This document shows, piece after piece, positions 25,159-34,942 of a stretch of 64,000 bases of DNA. The notes under the pieces were generated by a model. That model made no database searches, was not told the DNA's origin, and saw only the letters and a list, made by a program, of their open reading frames with translations. This DNA is from an uncultured Bacteroidota bacterium (GTDB lineage: Bacteria; Bacteroidota; Bacteroidia; Chitinophagales; Chitinophagaceae). The stretch's first letter is position 1, and every line of letters begins with the position of its first letter. Made by a program: the position numbers and the translations under genes. Where the stretch lies: assembly GCA_903819975.1 (NCBI GenBank), contig CAIJFI010000010.1:1-64000 (forward strand), read 5' to 3'.

Positions 25159-26517
25159 ATGAAAAACCAAAACTTACAAAAGTATACCCCGTTCATTTTA
25201 TTATTAGTTGTAGCCATTGCGGCTTTGTTTGTACCTCAATTACCCAACTTTATTGGCAAGGCGGACACTTATAGCCCAGCTGACATTGCATGGATTTTAG
25301 TAGCAACAGCCTTAGTGTTTATTATGACTCCTGGCCTAGCTTTCTTTTATGGTGGAATGGTGCATCGTAAGAATATCTTATCTACCATGATTAAGAGTAT
25401 TGTATCAGCTGGAATTGTAACTGTTATTTGGGTGACTTATGGCTATAGTTTAAGTTTCGGCGAAACGATAAGTGGTGTTATTGGGAACCCAATGACACAT
25501 TTGTTTTTTAAAGGAGTAACTAATGGAGCTCCAACCTTACAAGGTGGTACAGCAATGACCATTCCTTTATTATTATTTGCTTTATTCCAATTAATGTTCG
25601 CAATCATCACTCCAGGCCTAGTAGTGGGCGCAGTAGCTGAACGTATAAAATTCACATCGTATATTTTATTTATTGTTTTATTTATAACATTAATTTATGC
25701 TCCTTTAGCACACTGGTCTTGGCATCCAAATGGATTCTTATTAAAAATGGGGGCTTTGGACTTTGCAGGTGGTACCGTTGTACACATTAGTGCTGGTTGC
25801 GCTGCCCTTGCTGGTGCCATTGTATTAAAATCAAGACGTTCTAAATTAGAGCAACAAGAAATTCCACCAGCAAATATCCCTTATGTATTAATTGGTACAG
25901 GATTATTATGGTTTGGATGGTTTGGATTTAATGCAGGTTCTGCATTAGGTGCAAATTCATTAGCAGTAAACGCATTTGCAACCACTAACACAGCGGCAGC
26001 AGCTGCCGGTTTGGCTTGGATGTTCTTTGACGTTATGAGAGGTAAAAAACCTTCGGTATTAGGATTCTGTATTGGTGCTGTAGTTGGCTTAGTTGCCATT
26101 ACACCTGCAGCTGGTTTTGTTGGTATTCCTCAAAGTATATTTATTGGTGTAATAGGTGCAGTGATTTCAAATGTATTAAGTCATGCCTTTAAATTGTCTC
26201 GTGTAGACGATACCTTAGATGTATTCCCTTGCCACGGTATTGGTGGTATAGTAGGTATGTTATTAACTGGTGTTTTTGCTTCAAAAGGAGTAAATCCAGC
26301 AGGTAATGATGGATTATTTTATGGCAACCCAGCATTCTTTTTTACACAATTAAAAGCAATGTTAATTGTAGTAGCATATAGCTTTACAGTTTCTTACTTG
26401 ATCTTTAAATTTATCGCATTGTTATTACCATTGCGCGTGTCTGAAGAGGAAGAAGAATTAGGTTTAGACGCAACACAACATGACGAAAAATATGGTAGAA
26501 ATCCATTAAAAGCATAA
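25159..26517 (+). CDS. amt: Ammonium transporter
   Basis: A 452-residue Amt/Rh channel with about 11-12 membrane helices. Features include FFYGGMVHRKNIL, the periplasmic/pore segment GAVAERIKF, the twin pore histidines in HISAGCAALAGAIV and FPCHGIGGIVGML, and a charged cytosolic tail (EEEEELGLDATQHDEKYG). The hydrophobic N-terminal 35 residues may be a signal peptide or extra helix. No glnK lies next to it, which is unusual since amt and glnK are often paired. Placement after gltBD points to nitrogen assimilation. Confidence 0.95.
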   Translation: MKNQNLQKYTPFILLLVVAIAALFVPQLPNFIGKADTYSPADIAWILVATALVFIMTPGLAFFYGGMVHRKNILSTMIKSIVSAGIVTVIWVTYGYSLSFGETISGVIGNPMTHLFFKGVTNGAPTLQGGTAMTIPLLLFALFQLMFAIITPGLVVGAVAERIKFTSYILFIVLFITLIYAPLAHWSWHPNGFLLKMGALDFAGGTVVHISAGCAALAGAIVLKSRRSKLEQQEIPPANIPYVLIGTGLLWFGWFGFNAGSALGANSLAVNAFATTNTAAAAAGLAWMFFDVMRGKKPSVLGFCIGAVVGLVAITPAAGFVGIPQSIFIGVIGAVISNVLSHAFKLSRVDDTLDVFPCHGIGGIVGMLLTGVFASKGVNPAGNDGLFYGNPAFFFTQLKAMLIVVAYSFTVSYLIFKFIALLLPLRVSEEEEELGLDATQHDEKYGRNPLKA

Positions 26518-26557
26518 GAATTTTTTAGGTTTTCAGATTTTAAGCAAGCAATCGTTC

Positions 26558-26585
26558 GGCCCGAATTTCTATTCGGGCCTTTTTT
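26558..26585 (+). terminator. Intrinsic terminator of amt
   Basis: Nine-bp stem GGCCCGAAT (26558-26566)/ATTCGGGCC (26571-26579), TTCT loop, then six T at 26580-26585. Confidence 0.92.
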
Positions 26586-26602
26586 ATTATATTAGTGGTT
26601 AG

Positions 26603-27358
26603 ATGAAAAGATTAACTCATTTATTACAACTAGTTTATTGCATTTATGCATTATTGGTATTTGCAATACTTACCATAATTGCTGCTTTTGCTTTAATGCT
26701 ATTAATTCCATTTGGGAAGGCCAAACTAAGTAAGCGCGTATTAAAAGTATGTCGCTACTGGGCCAGTATTTGGTACTTATTTATTGGAATCCGACATAAG
26801 GAAATTTTTGAAGCGCATCACAATTTTAGTAGGCCACATATTTTCGTAGCCAACCATAATTCCTATATGGATATCCCCCCTATTGTACAATTAAAACATC
26901 AACCCATTAGACCACTTGGGAAATTTGAATCTTCTAAAATTCCAATCTTTGGATGGGTATATAAAGCGGCCGTAATAATGGTGGATCGTAGTAGTCCAGA
27001 AAAACGTGCACAAAGTTTACGAAATTTAAAGGCAGCATTACACAAGCGCGTCTCTATTTTCATATTCCCAGAAGGCACATTTAGCATGACGAGTGAAAAA
27101 CCTTTGAAATCCTTTTTTAATGGAGCATTCAAATTAGCAATTGAAATGCAAATCCCAATACAGCCATTATTAATGATTGACGCAGTGGATAGAATGCATT
27201 TTGACAGTGTTTTTTCCCTTACACCTGGTTTGAATAGAGTTGTATATTTAAAAACAATTGATGTTTCAAAATATACCCTAGATGACATTGAGGAATTAAA
27301 AGAAAAAGTTTACAAATTAATGGAAGAAGGACTTAGAAGATATAGAACTTATCCATAA
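26603..27358 (+). CDS. plsC: 1-acyl-sn-glycerol-3-phosphate acyltransferase
   Basis: A 251-residue PlsC-type acyltransferase with an N-terminal membrane segment (about residues 10-36). The catalytic motif is NHNSYMD (His-x4-Asp, near residues 84-90) and the substrate motif FPEGTFS (about 154-160). It transfers an acyl chain to lysophosphatidic acid in phospholipid synthesis at the inner membrane. It follows the amt terminator and precedes priA. Confidence 0.92.
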   Translation: MKRLTHLLQLVYCIYALLVFAILTIIAAFALMLLIPFGKAKLSKRVLKVCRYWASIWYLFIGIRHKEIFEAHHNFSRPHIFVANHNSYMDIPPIVQLKHQPIRPLGKFESSKIPIFGWVYKAAVIMVDRSSPEKRAQSLRNLKAALHKRVSIFIFPEGTFSMTSEKPLKSFFNGAFKLAIEMQIPIQPLLMIDAVDRMHFDSVFSLTPGLNRVVYLKTIDVSKYTLDDIEELKEKVYKLMEEGLRRYRTYP

Positions 27359-27368
27359 TTACATCTTC

Positions 27369-27402
27369 AAAATCATAGTGTGAAAATCATAGTGTATTTT
27401 TG
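27369..27402 (+). promoter_or_regulatory. 13-base direct repeat and -7 box before priA
   Basis: AAAATCATAGTGT occurs at 27369-27381 and again at 27383-27395 (period 14). TATTTTTG at 27395-27402 matches the -7 box; the start would lie near 27408, only about 6 bases before the priA ATG, giving an almost leaderless message. Confidence 0.45.
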
Positions 27403-27413
27403 CAAATAGTCAC

Positions 27414-29849
27414 ATGTACGCCGAAATTATCATACCACTTGCGCTCCCAAAAAATTACACCTGGGAAATCCCCGCTTCCTTATCCGAAGAAGTGATGATT
27501 GGCATGCGAGTAGAAGTAATGTTAGGAGCCAATAAACGCTATGCTGGAATTGTCAAAAAGATTATTAGCGAAAAGCCTGCGGCTTTTAATCCAAAGCCAA
27601 TACTTTCTGTTCTTGACGAATCTCCCATTGTATACCCTCATCAATTAGCATTATGGGAATGGATGGCGCAATACTATATGTGTACCGAGGGTGAAGTAAT
27701 GCAAGCGGCAGTTCCGAGTCATTTAAAAATTTCTAGCGAGTCGGTATTTATTTTTAATGATGATGCTCAATTAGATAGCCAACAATTAAGCGATGCCGAA
27801 TATGTAATTAGTGAGGCATTACAAATAAAAAAAGAATTAAGCTTAGGCGAAGTACAAAAACTATTAGACCGCAAATCGGTTTATCCGGTCATTAATAAGT
27901 TAATTCAAAAAGGTATTTGTTTTATCCAGGAAAACATGACCGACAAGTACAAAGCCAAGGAAGAAAATTATATTTTACTAGCTCCACAATATCGTACCGA
28001 AAAGGAACTTGAAAAATTATTAAATGAATGGACTAGAGCACCCAAGCAATTAGCGCTCCTACTAGCCTTTCTTCATTTAGAAAAAACGGAATCCGAAGTA
28101 AGTCAAAAAAATATACTTGAAAAATCTGGAGCATCTCATGCACAACTAAAAGCGCTCATTGACAAAGGGATTTTAATTTCTGAAAAAAGAAAAATAGATC
28201 GACTTGCCAACAATGGATTATTAGGAGATAATACATTACATAGCTTATCAGAAAAACAACAAACTGCCTTTAATAATATACAAGCACAATTTGAAACACA
28301 TCCTGTTCATTTATTACATGGTATTACAGGAAGCGGGAAGACTCAAATATATGTTGCACTAATAAATGAGATTGTAAAGCAAGGTCAACAAGCTTTATAT
28401 ATGCTGCCAGAGATTGCGCTAACAGCACAAATGATTCGTCGTTTAAAACAATACTTTGGAAATAGTATTGCAATTTATCACTCTAAATTTAACCCTAATG
28501 AAAGGGTAGAAATTTGGAACAAAGTTAAATCGGGAGAAATTAAAATTGTATTGGGCGCTAGGTCTGCATTGTTCTTGCCATATAAAAACTTGTCATTAAT
28601 TATTGTTGACGAAGAGCATGACGGTTCATATAAACAACAAGAGCCTGCGCCAAGATACCAAGCAAGAGACACGGCTATTTATTATGCGAATCAGATTAAG
28701 GCGAAAGTAATATTAGGCTCTGCAACACCATCGGTTGAGTCTTTTTATAATGCCGAGCAAAATAAATACGGTTACACCCATTTAACCCAAAGGTTTAATA
28801 AGGGAGCACTGCCGATAATTCAATTGATTGATACTAAAAAACAACCATCGGGCACCGCTATATTAACCCCGGTTTTATTAGCAGAGATTAAAAAAACAAT
28901 CGAGCAAAATAAACAGGTAATCTTGTTCCAAAACCGAAGAGGTTATGCAGCATATTTGATTTGCGAAACATGTGGATGGATTCCTCATTGTAAACATTGT
29001 GACGTTACACTTACTTATCACAAACAAAAGAATTTACTTTCTTGTCACTATTGCGGAGCTACCTACCCTATTTTAACAACTTGTCAAGCATGTGGGAAAC
29101 AACATTTTAGACAAAAAAGCTTTGGTACCGAACAGATCGAAGAAAAATTAAACCAAGCTTTACCAGGAGTGATTGTTGCACGTATGGACTTTGACAATGT
29201 TAAAGGAAAAAACGAGCACGATCAATTAATTCAACAATTTGAGCAAAGACAAATTGATATTCTTGTAGGCACACAGATGGTAGTTAAGGGATTAGACTTT
29301 GAAAATGTAGACCTAGTTGGTATTGTAGATGCTGATAGTTTATTAAACTTTAATCAATACCGCGTAAACGAAAGGGCATTTCAAATGATGGAGCAAGTTA
29401 GTGGAAGAGCTGGTCGGAAAAATAGCAATGGCAGGGTACTAATTCAGGTAAGTCAAGTTCAGCATCCCATTGTGCAGCTAGTTCAACAACATGACTACCT
29501 TGGATTTTATAAATTTGAAATTCAAAATAGAAAACAATTTGCCTACCCTCCATTTAGTAGGCTAATGAGCATTTTATTTAAGCATAAGGATAATACAATT
29601 GCAGAGGAAGCAGCTAACCATTTTTTACGTACACTAACCCCAGACATACAAAGAACCGTATTGGGCCCAGCACAACCATTAGTAAATAGAGTTAGAAATA
29701 AATACATCTGGGAGCTTTGCGTTAAAATTTCTACACAAGCTGGTCAATTACAATTAGCAAAACAACAATTGTCACATTATATTCGTTTGATTGAAGCACA
29801 TCCTAGATATAAAACAGTTCAAATAATTATTGACATTGACCCAAATTAA
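27414..29849 (+). CDS. priA: Primosomal protein N', replication restart helicase PriA
   Basis: An 811-residue superfamily 2 helicase. N-terminal 3'-DNA-binding and winged-helix regions (1 to about 260) precede the helicase core: Walker A GITGSGKT (about 303-310), DEEH box (about 398-401), and the C-terminal lobe with QVSGRAGR. Between them sit eight zinc-ligand cysteines (CETCGW, CKHC, CHYC, CQAC, from about residue 520). It restarts stalled replication forks by loading the replicative helicase. The start just after a promoter box fits the MYAEIIIPL N-terminus. Confidence 0.96.
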   Translation: MYAEIIIPLALPKNYTWEIPASLSEEVMIGMRVEVMLGANKRYAGIVKKIISEKPAAFNPKPILSVLDESPIVYPHQLALWEWMAQYYMCTEGEVMQAAVPSHLKISSESVFIFNDDAQLDSQQLSDAEYVISEALQIKKELSLGEVQKLLDRKSVYPVINKLIQKGICFIQENMTDKYKAKEENYILLAPQYRTEKELEKLLNEWTRAPKQLALLLAFLHLEKTESEVSQKNILEKSGASHAQLKALIDKGILISEKRKIDRLANNGLLGDNTLHSLSEKQQTAFNNIQAQFETHPVHLLHGITGSGKTQIYVALINEIVKQGQQALYMLPEIALTAQMIRRLKQYFGNSIAIYHSKFNPNERVEIWNKVKSGEIKIVLGARSALFLPYKNLSLIIVDEEHDGSYKQQEPAPRYQARDTAIYYANQIKAKVILGSATPSVESFYNAEQNKYGYTHLTQRFNKGALPIIQLIDTKKQPSGTAILTPVLLAEIKKTIEQNKQVILFQNRRGYAAYLICETCGWIPHCKHCDVTLTYHKQKNLLSCHYCGATYPILTTCQACGKQHFRQKSFGTEQIEEKLNQALPGVIVARMDFDNVKGKNEHDQLIQQFEQRQIDILVGTQMVVKGLDFENVDLVGIVDADSLLNFNQYRVNERAFQMMEQVSGRAGRKNSNGRVLIQVSQVQHPIVQLVQQHDYLGFYKFEIQNRKQFAYPPFSRLMSILFKHKDNTIAEEAANHFLRTLTPDIQRTVLGPAQPLVNRVRNKYIWELCVKISTQAGQLQLAKQQLSHYIRLIEAHPRYKTVQIIIDIDPN

Positions 29850-29880
29850 AGGGAAGTTCATAAGAAAGCAATACACCTAA

Positions 29881-30894
29881 ATGTTACCATCCTCTAATAT
29901 ATCCTTACAACCCTATCATAGTTTTGCTAGTCAAGAAGAAGCAAGTTATTTTTCTAAAATTTCAGACAAACAAGAAATTGTAGCGATTGTAAAATGGAGT
30001 AAGGAAAAGCAATTACCCATTTTAGTAATTGGCTCCGGCACTAATATATTATTTACAAAAAACTTTGAAGGCCTTATAGCTAAGATAGAATTAATGGGTG
30101 TGAAAAAAATAGAAGAAACCGCTTCCGAAGTAATATTAGAAGTTGGAGCTGGCGAAAATTGGCACCACTTTGTAAGCTACTGTGTTTACAAAGGCTGGGG
30201 CGGAATTGAAAATTTAAGCTTAATACCTGGTACTGTTGGTGCAAGTCCTATTCAAAATATTGGCGCTTATGGCGTTGAAGTGCAAGAATGTATTAAAAGC
30301 ATTGAAGCCTATGACACGCTGAGCGAAAATTGGGTACATCTAAACAATGCAGATTGCGCATTTGGTTACAGAACGAGCATATTTAAACAAAATCCCAATA
30401 GATTCATTATAGCTTCAGTAAAATTTTTACTGAACAAACAACCTCAACTTAAAACCGACTACGGTGTAATTAGAGAAGTATTGCATGATAAAAATATTAA
30501 GAACCCAAGTTTAGAAGATATTTCTAATGCAATTATTCAAATTAGAAGTCAAAAATTACCTGACCCAAAAGTATTAGGTAATGCGGGAAGCTTTTTTAAG
30601 AACCCTACTATTCTTTTTAATCAATATGAATTATTAAAAGAAAAATTTCCGAATTTAATTGCCTACCCTATTTCAGACAAAGCATATAAAGTAGCCGCTG
30701 GATGGCTTTTAGAGGCTTGTGGCTGGAAAGGCATAAGAAACGGCAATGTTGGATGTTATGAAAAACAAAGTTTAGTAATTGTAAGCTATGGCATTGTTTC
30801 TGGGAAAGAAGTTTATGATTTTTCAGAAACAATAATTCAATCTATTAAAAGCAAGTTTGATATCTTACTTGAAAGAGAAGTAACTGTAATATAA
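29881..30894 (+). CDS. murB: UDP-N-acetylenolpyruvoylglucosamine reductase
   Basis: A 337-residue FAD-dependent enzyme that reduces UDP-GlcNAc-enolpyruvate to UDP-MurNAc in cell-wall synthesis. It has the FAD-binding region IGSGTNILF (about residues 50-58), LIPGTVGASPIQNIGAYGVE (about 117-136), active-site Ser region GNAGSFFKNP (about 236-245), and belongs by length to the E. coli-type enzymes. It follows priA after 31 bases on the same strand and ends at a bidirectional terminator. Confidence 0.96.
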   Translation: MLPSSNISLQPYHSFASQEEASYFSKISDKQEIVAIVKWSKEKQLPILVIGSGTNILFTKNFEGLIAKIELMGVKKIEETASEVILEVGAGENWHHFVSYCVYKGWGGIENLSLIPGTVGASPIQNIGAYGVEVQECIKSIEAYDTLSENWVHLNNADCAFGYRTSIFKQNPNRFIIASVKFLLNKQPQLKTDYGVIREVLHDKNIKNPSLEDISNAIIQIRSQKLPDPKVLGNAGSFFKNPTILFNQYELLKEKFPNLIAYPISDKAYKVAAGWLLEACGWKGIRNGNVGCYEKQSLVIVSYGIVSGKEVYDFSETIIQSIKSKFDILLEREVTVI

Positions 30895-30912
30895 TTTTTG
30901 GGAATTTTGTCA

Positions 30913-30950
30913 AACGAAAAGGCCTCGCAATTATGCGAGGCCTTTTCGTT
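30913..30950. terminator. Bidirectional terminator between murB and the OmpA gene
   Basis: A 17-bp perfect stem, bases 30913-30929 with 30934-30950, ATTA loop, GC-rich core GGCCTCGCA, with A and T runs at its ends. It serves both convergent genes. Confidence 0.93.
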
Positions 30951-30964
30951 ATATGATCTTATAA

Positions 30965-32251
30965 TTAATACTTTGCATTCATGTCAGATCTTCTATTTTT
31001 AGCTCTTCCTTTTCTTGTTTTATTTGAATCAATAGGATTCGAATCAGCAACTCCTTTTTTCACTAAACGTGCTGCAGGAATTCCTTTTTTCACTAAATAA
31101 GCATATACAACAGCTGCTCTTTTTTCAGATAATTTTTGGTTTATTTTTTTCTTGCCAATATTATCAGTGTTCCCAATTATATCTAAATTAATATTAGGAT
31201 ATTTATTTAAAGCCAAAACAACTGCATCTAATTTAACCAACGCTTTCTTAGACAATGAAACCTTCCCAGTTTCAAATTTGAAATTACTAGCTACCTCATT
31301 TAATAAAGGTTGTATATCCTCACAACCGTGATTGGCTGCAATACCCGCTTCGGTTGGACATTTATCTTCTTCATCATTTACCCCATCTTTATCAGTATCA
31401 GGAATTGGACATCCTGCATATCTAGTTAAACCCGAAACAGTTGGGCATTTATCTTGTTCGTCGTTTACGCCATCCTTATCGGTATCAGGAATTGGACATC
31501 CATTGTACTTAGCTGTACCTACTTGATTAGGACATTTGTCTAATTCATCATTTACACCATCATTATCCGAATCAGGAATTGGACAACCATGATATTTAGC
31601 AGTACCAGGCTGATTTGGACATTTATCCAAGCTATCAATTACGCCATCATTATCACCATCTGCTTGTATAGGCGCAGGAGGCAATACTACTGGCTTCTTA
31701 TTACTAAGCACTGGGAACGTATAACTAACCGAAAGGTTATTATGCATTTTAGTTATAGGAGAGGCTTCCGCATTATGTGTTAATTGAACAAAAATAAATG
31801 AACCCTTATTCGCCTTTATTTGCAACCCTGCACCCATTGGGGCATATGCAGTATAATAAGAAAAATGATCCGTAGCCAACCCTAAACCTCCAGTTAAAAA
31901 AGGCACAACAGGATGCTCGTCGGTCAATAATTTATAATTCAAATTGAAATCCAATGAAAGATAATTCTTTGATTTATTTTCTTGTCTTATTAATAAAGAA
32001 GTATAATAAGGATACTTTAAAGAAGTTAATCCAGCGTTTACGACAAAATCAACCTTTTTGTTGACACCTTGCACATACTGAATGCCATAATGCAATACCG
32101 ATTGTGTTAAACCTTCGGTATGATTAGTTTGTTTAAAATCGTACAGGCCTAATTTCAATCCAATTGAAGCTGGCTTAACAGTTGCGGTATCTTGTGCAAT
32201 TAAATTGCTAGATAACAACAATACGATTGCTAGGTATATTATCTTTTTCAT
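30965..32251 (-). CDS. OmpA-family outer-membrane protein with thrombospondin type-3 repeats
   Basis: A 428-residue exported protein: signal peptide 1-19, an N-terminal beta-barrel-like domain to about residue 185, then four 28-residue calcium-binding type thrombospondin-3 repeats (about 198-309; DNDGVIDSLDKCP, SDNDGVNDELDKCP, TDKDGVNDEQDKCP, TDKDGVNDEEDKCP), and an OmpA peptidoglycan-binding domain (about 318-420) with NTDN and KLSEKRAAVV. It should span or sit in the outer membrane and hold it to the wall. The repeat units are visible as 84-base repeats in DNA at about 31320-31660. It is probably transcribed alone. Confidence 0.93.
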   Translation of the reverse strand: MKKIIYLAIVLLLSSNLIAQDTATVKPASIGLKLGLYDFKQTNHTEGLTQSVLHYGIQYVQGVNKKVDFVVNAGLTSLKYPYYTSLLIRQENKSKNYLSLDFNLNYKLLTDEHPVVPFLTGGLGLATDHFSYYTAYAPMGAGLQIKANKGSFIFVQLTHNAEASPITKMHNNLSVSYTFPVLSNKKPVVLPPAPIQADGDNDGVIDSLDKCPNQPGTAKYHGCPIPDSDNDGVNDELDKCPNQVGTAKYNGCPIPDTDKDGVNDEQDKCPTVSGLTRYAGCPIPDTDKDGVNDEEDKCPTEAGIAANHGCEDIQPLLNEVASNFKFETGKVSLSKKALVKLDAVVLALNKYPNINLDIIGNTDNIGKKKINQKLSEKRAAVVYAYLVKKGIPAARLVKKGVADSNPIDSNKTRKGRAKNRRSDMNAKY

Positions 32252-32281
32252 GACTTTTGATTATTTTATAATGTAAAATTA

Positions 32282-32295
32282 TGCATTAAAATGCA
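32282..32295. repeat. Short inverted repeat upstream of the OmpA gene
   Basis: TGCATT (32282-32287) and AATGCA (32290-32295) form an exact 6-bp inverted repeat with 2-base spacer in the 69-base gap between the OmpA gene start and the DUF952 gene stop. It may be an operator; no T run follows. Confidence 0.25.
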
Positions 32296-32320
32296 CTTTA
32301 TGTTTTCTTACTACTTCCTC

Positions 32321-32626
32321 CTATAAGACAATTTCCTCTACTACACTGTCTAGGTTTAAAGCCCCGTAGATATGAGGGAACAATTCGTCTAAATCAGTAG
32401 CCAATTCAAATAATAATGGTCTTTGTAATTTGGCTTTTTCAATCTTTAATTTAATCAACCCTGTTTGTCCTTTATAAAAACGATCAAGCACACCAGGCAC
32501 TTGTCTTTCAATTGAACAATGTATAAAACCCTCTGTGTCAAAACCAGCTGGCTTATATTCGCCATTCATTTTTGCTTGCTCCCACTCATTTTGAGTAGTA
32601 ACATGATATATGTATTCGCTTTCCAT
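32321..32626 (-). CDS. DUF952 family protein
   Basis: A 101-residue cytosolic protein of the DUF952 family: YIYHVTTQNEWEQAKMNGEY near the N-terminus, GFIHCSIERQVPGVLDRFYKG, then LFPHIYGALNLDSV. Family function is unclear; the fold is related to ADP-ribosyl/phosphotransferase-like proteins in some classifications. It lies 12 bases after aroC and is the last gene of the aromatic operon, perhaps a passenger. Confidence 0.85.
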   Translation of the reverse strand: MESEYIYHVTTQNEWEQAKMNGEYKPAGFDTEGFIHCSIERQVPGVLDRFYKGQTGLIKLKIEKAKLQRPLLFELATDLDELFPHIYGALNLDSVVEEIVL

Positions 32627-32638
32627 CTTTCTAAATTT

Positions 32639-33634
32639 TTATTTAAGAATCCTTGGTATTCTTTGTTCTAATATCATTAAATCCGCAAGTACTAAGGCTG
32701 TAACCGCTTCCAAGACAACGGGCACTCTTAATGCAATGCATAAATCATGTCTTCCTTTTACCGAAAACACTTCTTGTTCATTGGTTTCCCAATTCCAAGT
32801 TGTTTGGTCCTTTGGCGTAGATGATGTTGGCTTTACTGCAACTCTGAAAACCAAATCATTCCCATTGGTATATCCACCTACCACTCCACCTGCGTGGTTT
32901 GTTTTTGTTTTACCAGTAGCATCTAAAATAGGATCGTTATGATCTACTCCAAACATAGATGCAGCTGCAAATCCTGTTCCAAATTCAATGCCTCTTATTG
33001 CTGGTATTGCAAATACGGCATGACTAATTAAAGATTCTACTGAATCAAAGAAATGTTCTCCTAATCCAATAGGTAATCCTTTCACAACACATTCAACTAT
33101 ACCTCCCACACTGTCTTTTTGATCAATTGCTTTTTGCAATCCTTTTTCTAAATCCGTCTCACCTCCTATGCTTACTATATGTGCTTCAACTTGAATGTCT
33201 TTTAATATTTTCTTTGCAATCACGCCAGCTCCAACTAACGCAGCAGTTAATCTTCCGCTAAAATGCCCACCCCCTCTAAAATCTTCAAACCCACCAAATT
33301 TATGATGTGCTGTAAAATCAGAATGCCCAGGTCGTGGAACAGCTCTTTGTTTTTCGTAATCACCACTTCTTGTGTTATTGTTTTCAAATAACATGGTAAT
33401 TGGTGCACCTGTTGTAGTATCGTTAAATAAACCTGACTTGAATATTGGCATATCATCTTCTTGTCTTGGAGTAGTTCCTTTTTGCTTTCCTCCTTTACGA
33501 CGTTCCATATCAATCACAAAATCAGCTTGCAATAAAGACAATCCAGCTGGACATCCATCTACTACAATACCAACACATGCGCCATGTGATTCGCCAAAAA
33601 TTTGCACTTTAAATAAGGTTCCAAAACTATTCAT
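32639..33634 (-). CDS. aroC: Chorismate synthase
   Basis: A 331-residue FMN-dependent lyase that converts EPSP to chorismate, the last common step. Signatures: GESHGACVGIVVDGCPAG at 14-31, RPGHSDFTAHHKFG near 100-113, FRGGGHFSGRLTA near 118-130 and HAGGVVGGYTNGND near 246-259. It is a little shorter than the usual 350-360 residues, but all signatures are present. It lies 29 bases after aroA. Confidence 0.95.
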   Translation of the reverse strand: MNSFGTLFKVQIFGESHGACVGIVVDGCPAGLSLLQADFVIDMERRKGGKQKGTTPRQEDDMPIFKSGLFNDTTTGAPITMLFENNNTRSGDYEKQRAVPRPGHSDFTAHHKFGGFEDFRGGGHFSGRLTAALVGAGVIAKKILKDIQVEAHIVSIGGETDLEKGLQKAIDQKDSVGGIVECVVKGLPIGLGEHFFDSVESLISHAVFAIPAIRGIEFGTGFAAASMFGVDHNDPILDATGKTKTNHAGGVVGGYTNGNDLVFRVAVKPTSSTPKDQTTWNWETNEQEVFSVKGRHDLCIALRVPVVLEAVTALVLADLMILEQRIPRILK

Positions 33635-33663
33635 GTCAATCTTAATATTACAAGTTAAGAAAT

Positions 33664-34941
33664 TTATACGATATCACACTTAGCTCCCAATTGAACCAAG
33701 TGATTGAAAAAGTCGGTATACGACTTGTTAATTGCCTCTGCTTCCGTGATAATTACAGGACCATTTGCCTTTAATGCTGCAACTCCACAAGCCATTGCAA
33801 TTCTATGGTCATGTTGAGAAAACACAGTAGCACTATTAATTTCACCACCACCATGTATTTTCATAATATCTCCTTCTAAATCAATTTGTATACCCAATTT
33901 AGCAAACTCGGTTTGCAAGGTCAATCCCCTGTCGCTTTCTTTATGCGCTAAACGACTCACTCCCTTAATTTCAGATACACCCATACAAACAGAGGCTAAT
34001 GCAACTAATGGAGGGAATAAATCTGGACAGTCAGTTGCATCAAATTCGAATGCTCTTAATACAGCACCATCCTCAGATCCAATCTGAATTCCATCAGCAT
34101 CCAAAGCAATAGATACATTTGCATTTTGCAATGCTTGCATCACAGCCTTATCTGCTTGGGTAGAATCCATTTGCAATCCTTTCACTTTGATAGGACCAGC
34201 TATTGCACCCGCAACTAATAAAAATGCAGCGCCACTCCAATCCCCTTCTACTGTATATTCAATTACCTCTTTTAATGGTTCGTGAGCCAAGAATTCAAAC
34301 TGCTCGTAATTTTCATGTTGTACATTCCAACCAAACGCATTCAATACTGCTAAGGTTAAATCAATGTAAGGCTTGCTCTTTAAATCCAATACTTTTATAA
34401 CTGACCCTTGTGCATCACTTGCTGCATATGCCATTAGTAAGCCTGTTAAAAATTGAGAACTTAAAGAACCGTCTACAGTAATTGTATCAGGTGCTTTTAA
34501 AGGGCCTTGAATTTGTATTGGTAAAAATCCATTTTGAGATTCAATTTTCACTCCTAATGCTGGGAATATTTCATCAAAAAAATGCATTGGTCGTTTTACT
34601 AAACTTCCTTTGCCATTTATTAAAATAGATTGGCTACTTAAAGCCGCAATTGGAGTAAACATTCTAATACCTAAGCCACTTTCACCACAATTCATTTCAG
34701 GACCCACAGGCTTTACACCTAATGAATTTACTTTAATTTTATCTTCTTGTTTTGTAATAGTTGCACCTAATTTCTGAATCACATCTAGCGCTGCTAGGTC
34801 ATCGTTTGAATGACCTGGATTTGAAATAATAGTTTCTCCAACATGCAACAACGCAGCTGCACATGCCCTTTGCATACTACTCTTACTAGCAGGAGCTACC
34901 TGTGCTCCGTTTAACTTACCTGGATGAACCGTAGCAATCAT
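33664..34941 (-). CDS. aroA: 3-phosphoshikimate 1-carboxyvinyltransferase (EPSP synthase)
   Basis: A 425-residue EPSP synthase that joins shikimate-3-phosphate and PEP. Recognisable segments are the N-terminal ASKSSMQRACAAALL (Lys and Ser/Arg of the shikimate site), CGESGLGIRMF (about residues 84-94), and the C-terminal SDRGLTLQTEFAKLG and HDHRIAMACGVAAL. aroB ends one base upstream of its start, so the two are translationally close. Confidence 0.96.
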   Translation of the reverse strand: MIATVHPGKLNGAQVAPASKSSMQRACAAALLHVGETIISNPGHSNDDLAALDVIQKLGATITKQEDKIKVNSLGVKPVGPEMNCGESGLGIRMFTPIAALSSQSILINGKGSLVKRPMHFFDEIFPALGVKIESQNGFLPIQIQGPLKAPDTITVDGSLSSQFLTGLLMAYAASDAQGSVIKVLDLKSKPYIDLTLAVLNAFGWNVQHENYEQFEFLAHEPLKEVIEYTVEGDWSGAAFLLVAGAIAGPIKVKGLQMDSTQADKAVMQALQNANVSIALDADGIQIGSEDGAVLRAFEFDATDCPDLFPPLVALASVCMGVSEIKGVSRLAHKESDRGLTLQTEFAKLGIQIDLEGDIMKIHGGGEINSATVFSQHDHRIAMACGVAALKANGPVIITEAEAINKSYTDFFNHLVQLGAKCDIV

Positions 34942-34942
34942 A

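Noticed and set aside
31320..31660. Regular repeats of about 84 bases
   Set aside because: They are in frame inside the OmpA-type gene and encode thrombospondin type-3 repeats; not a CRISPR array or satellite.
32639..33634. Chorismate synthase shorter than usual
   Set aside because: All signature motifs are present and both ends look normal; treated as a compact family member, not a truncation.
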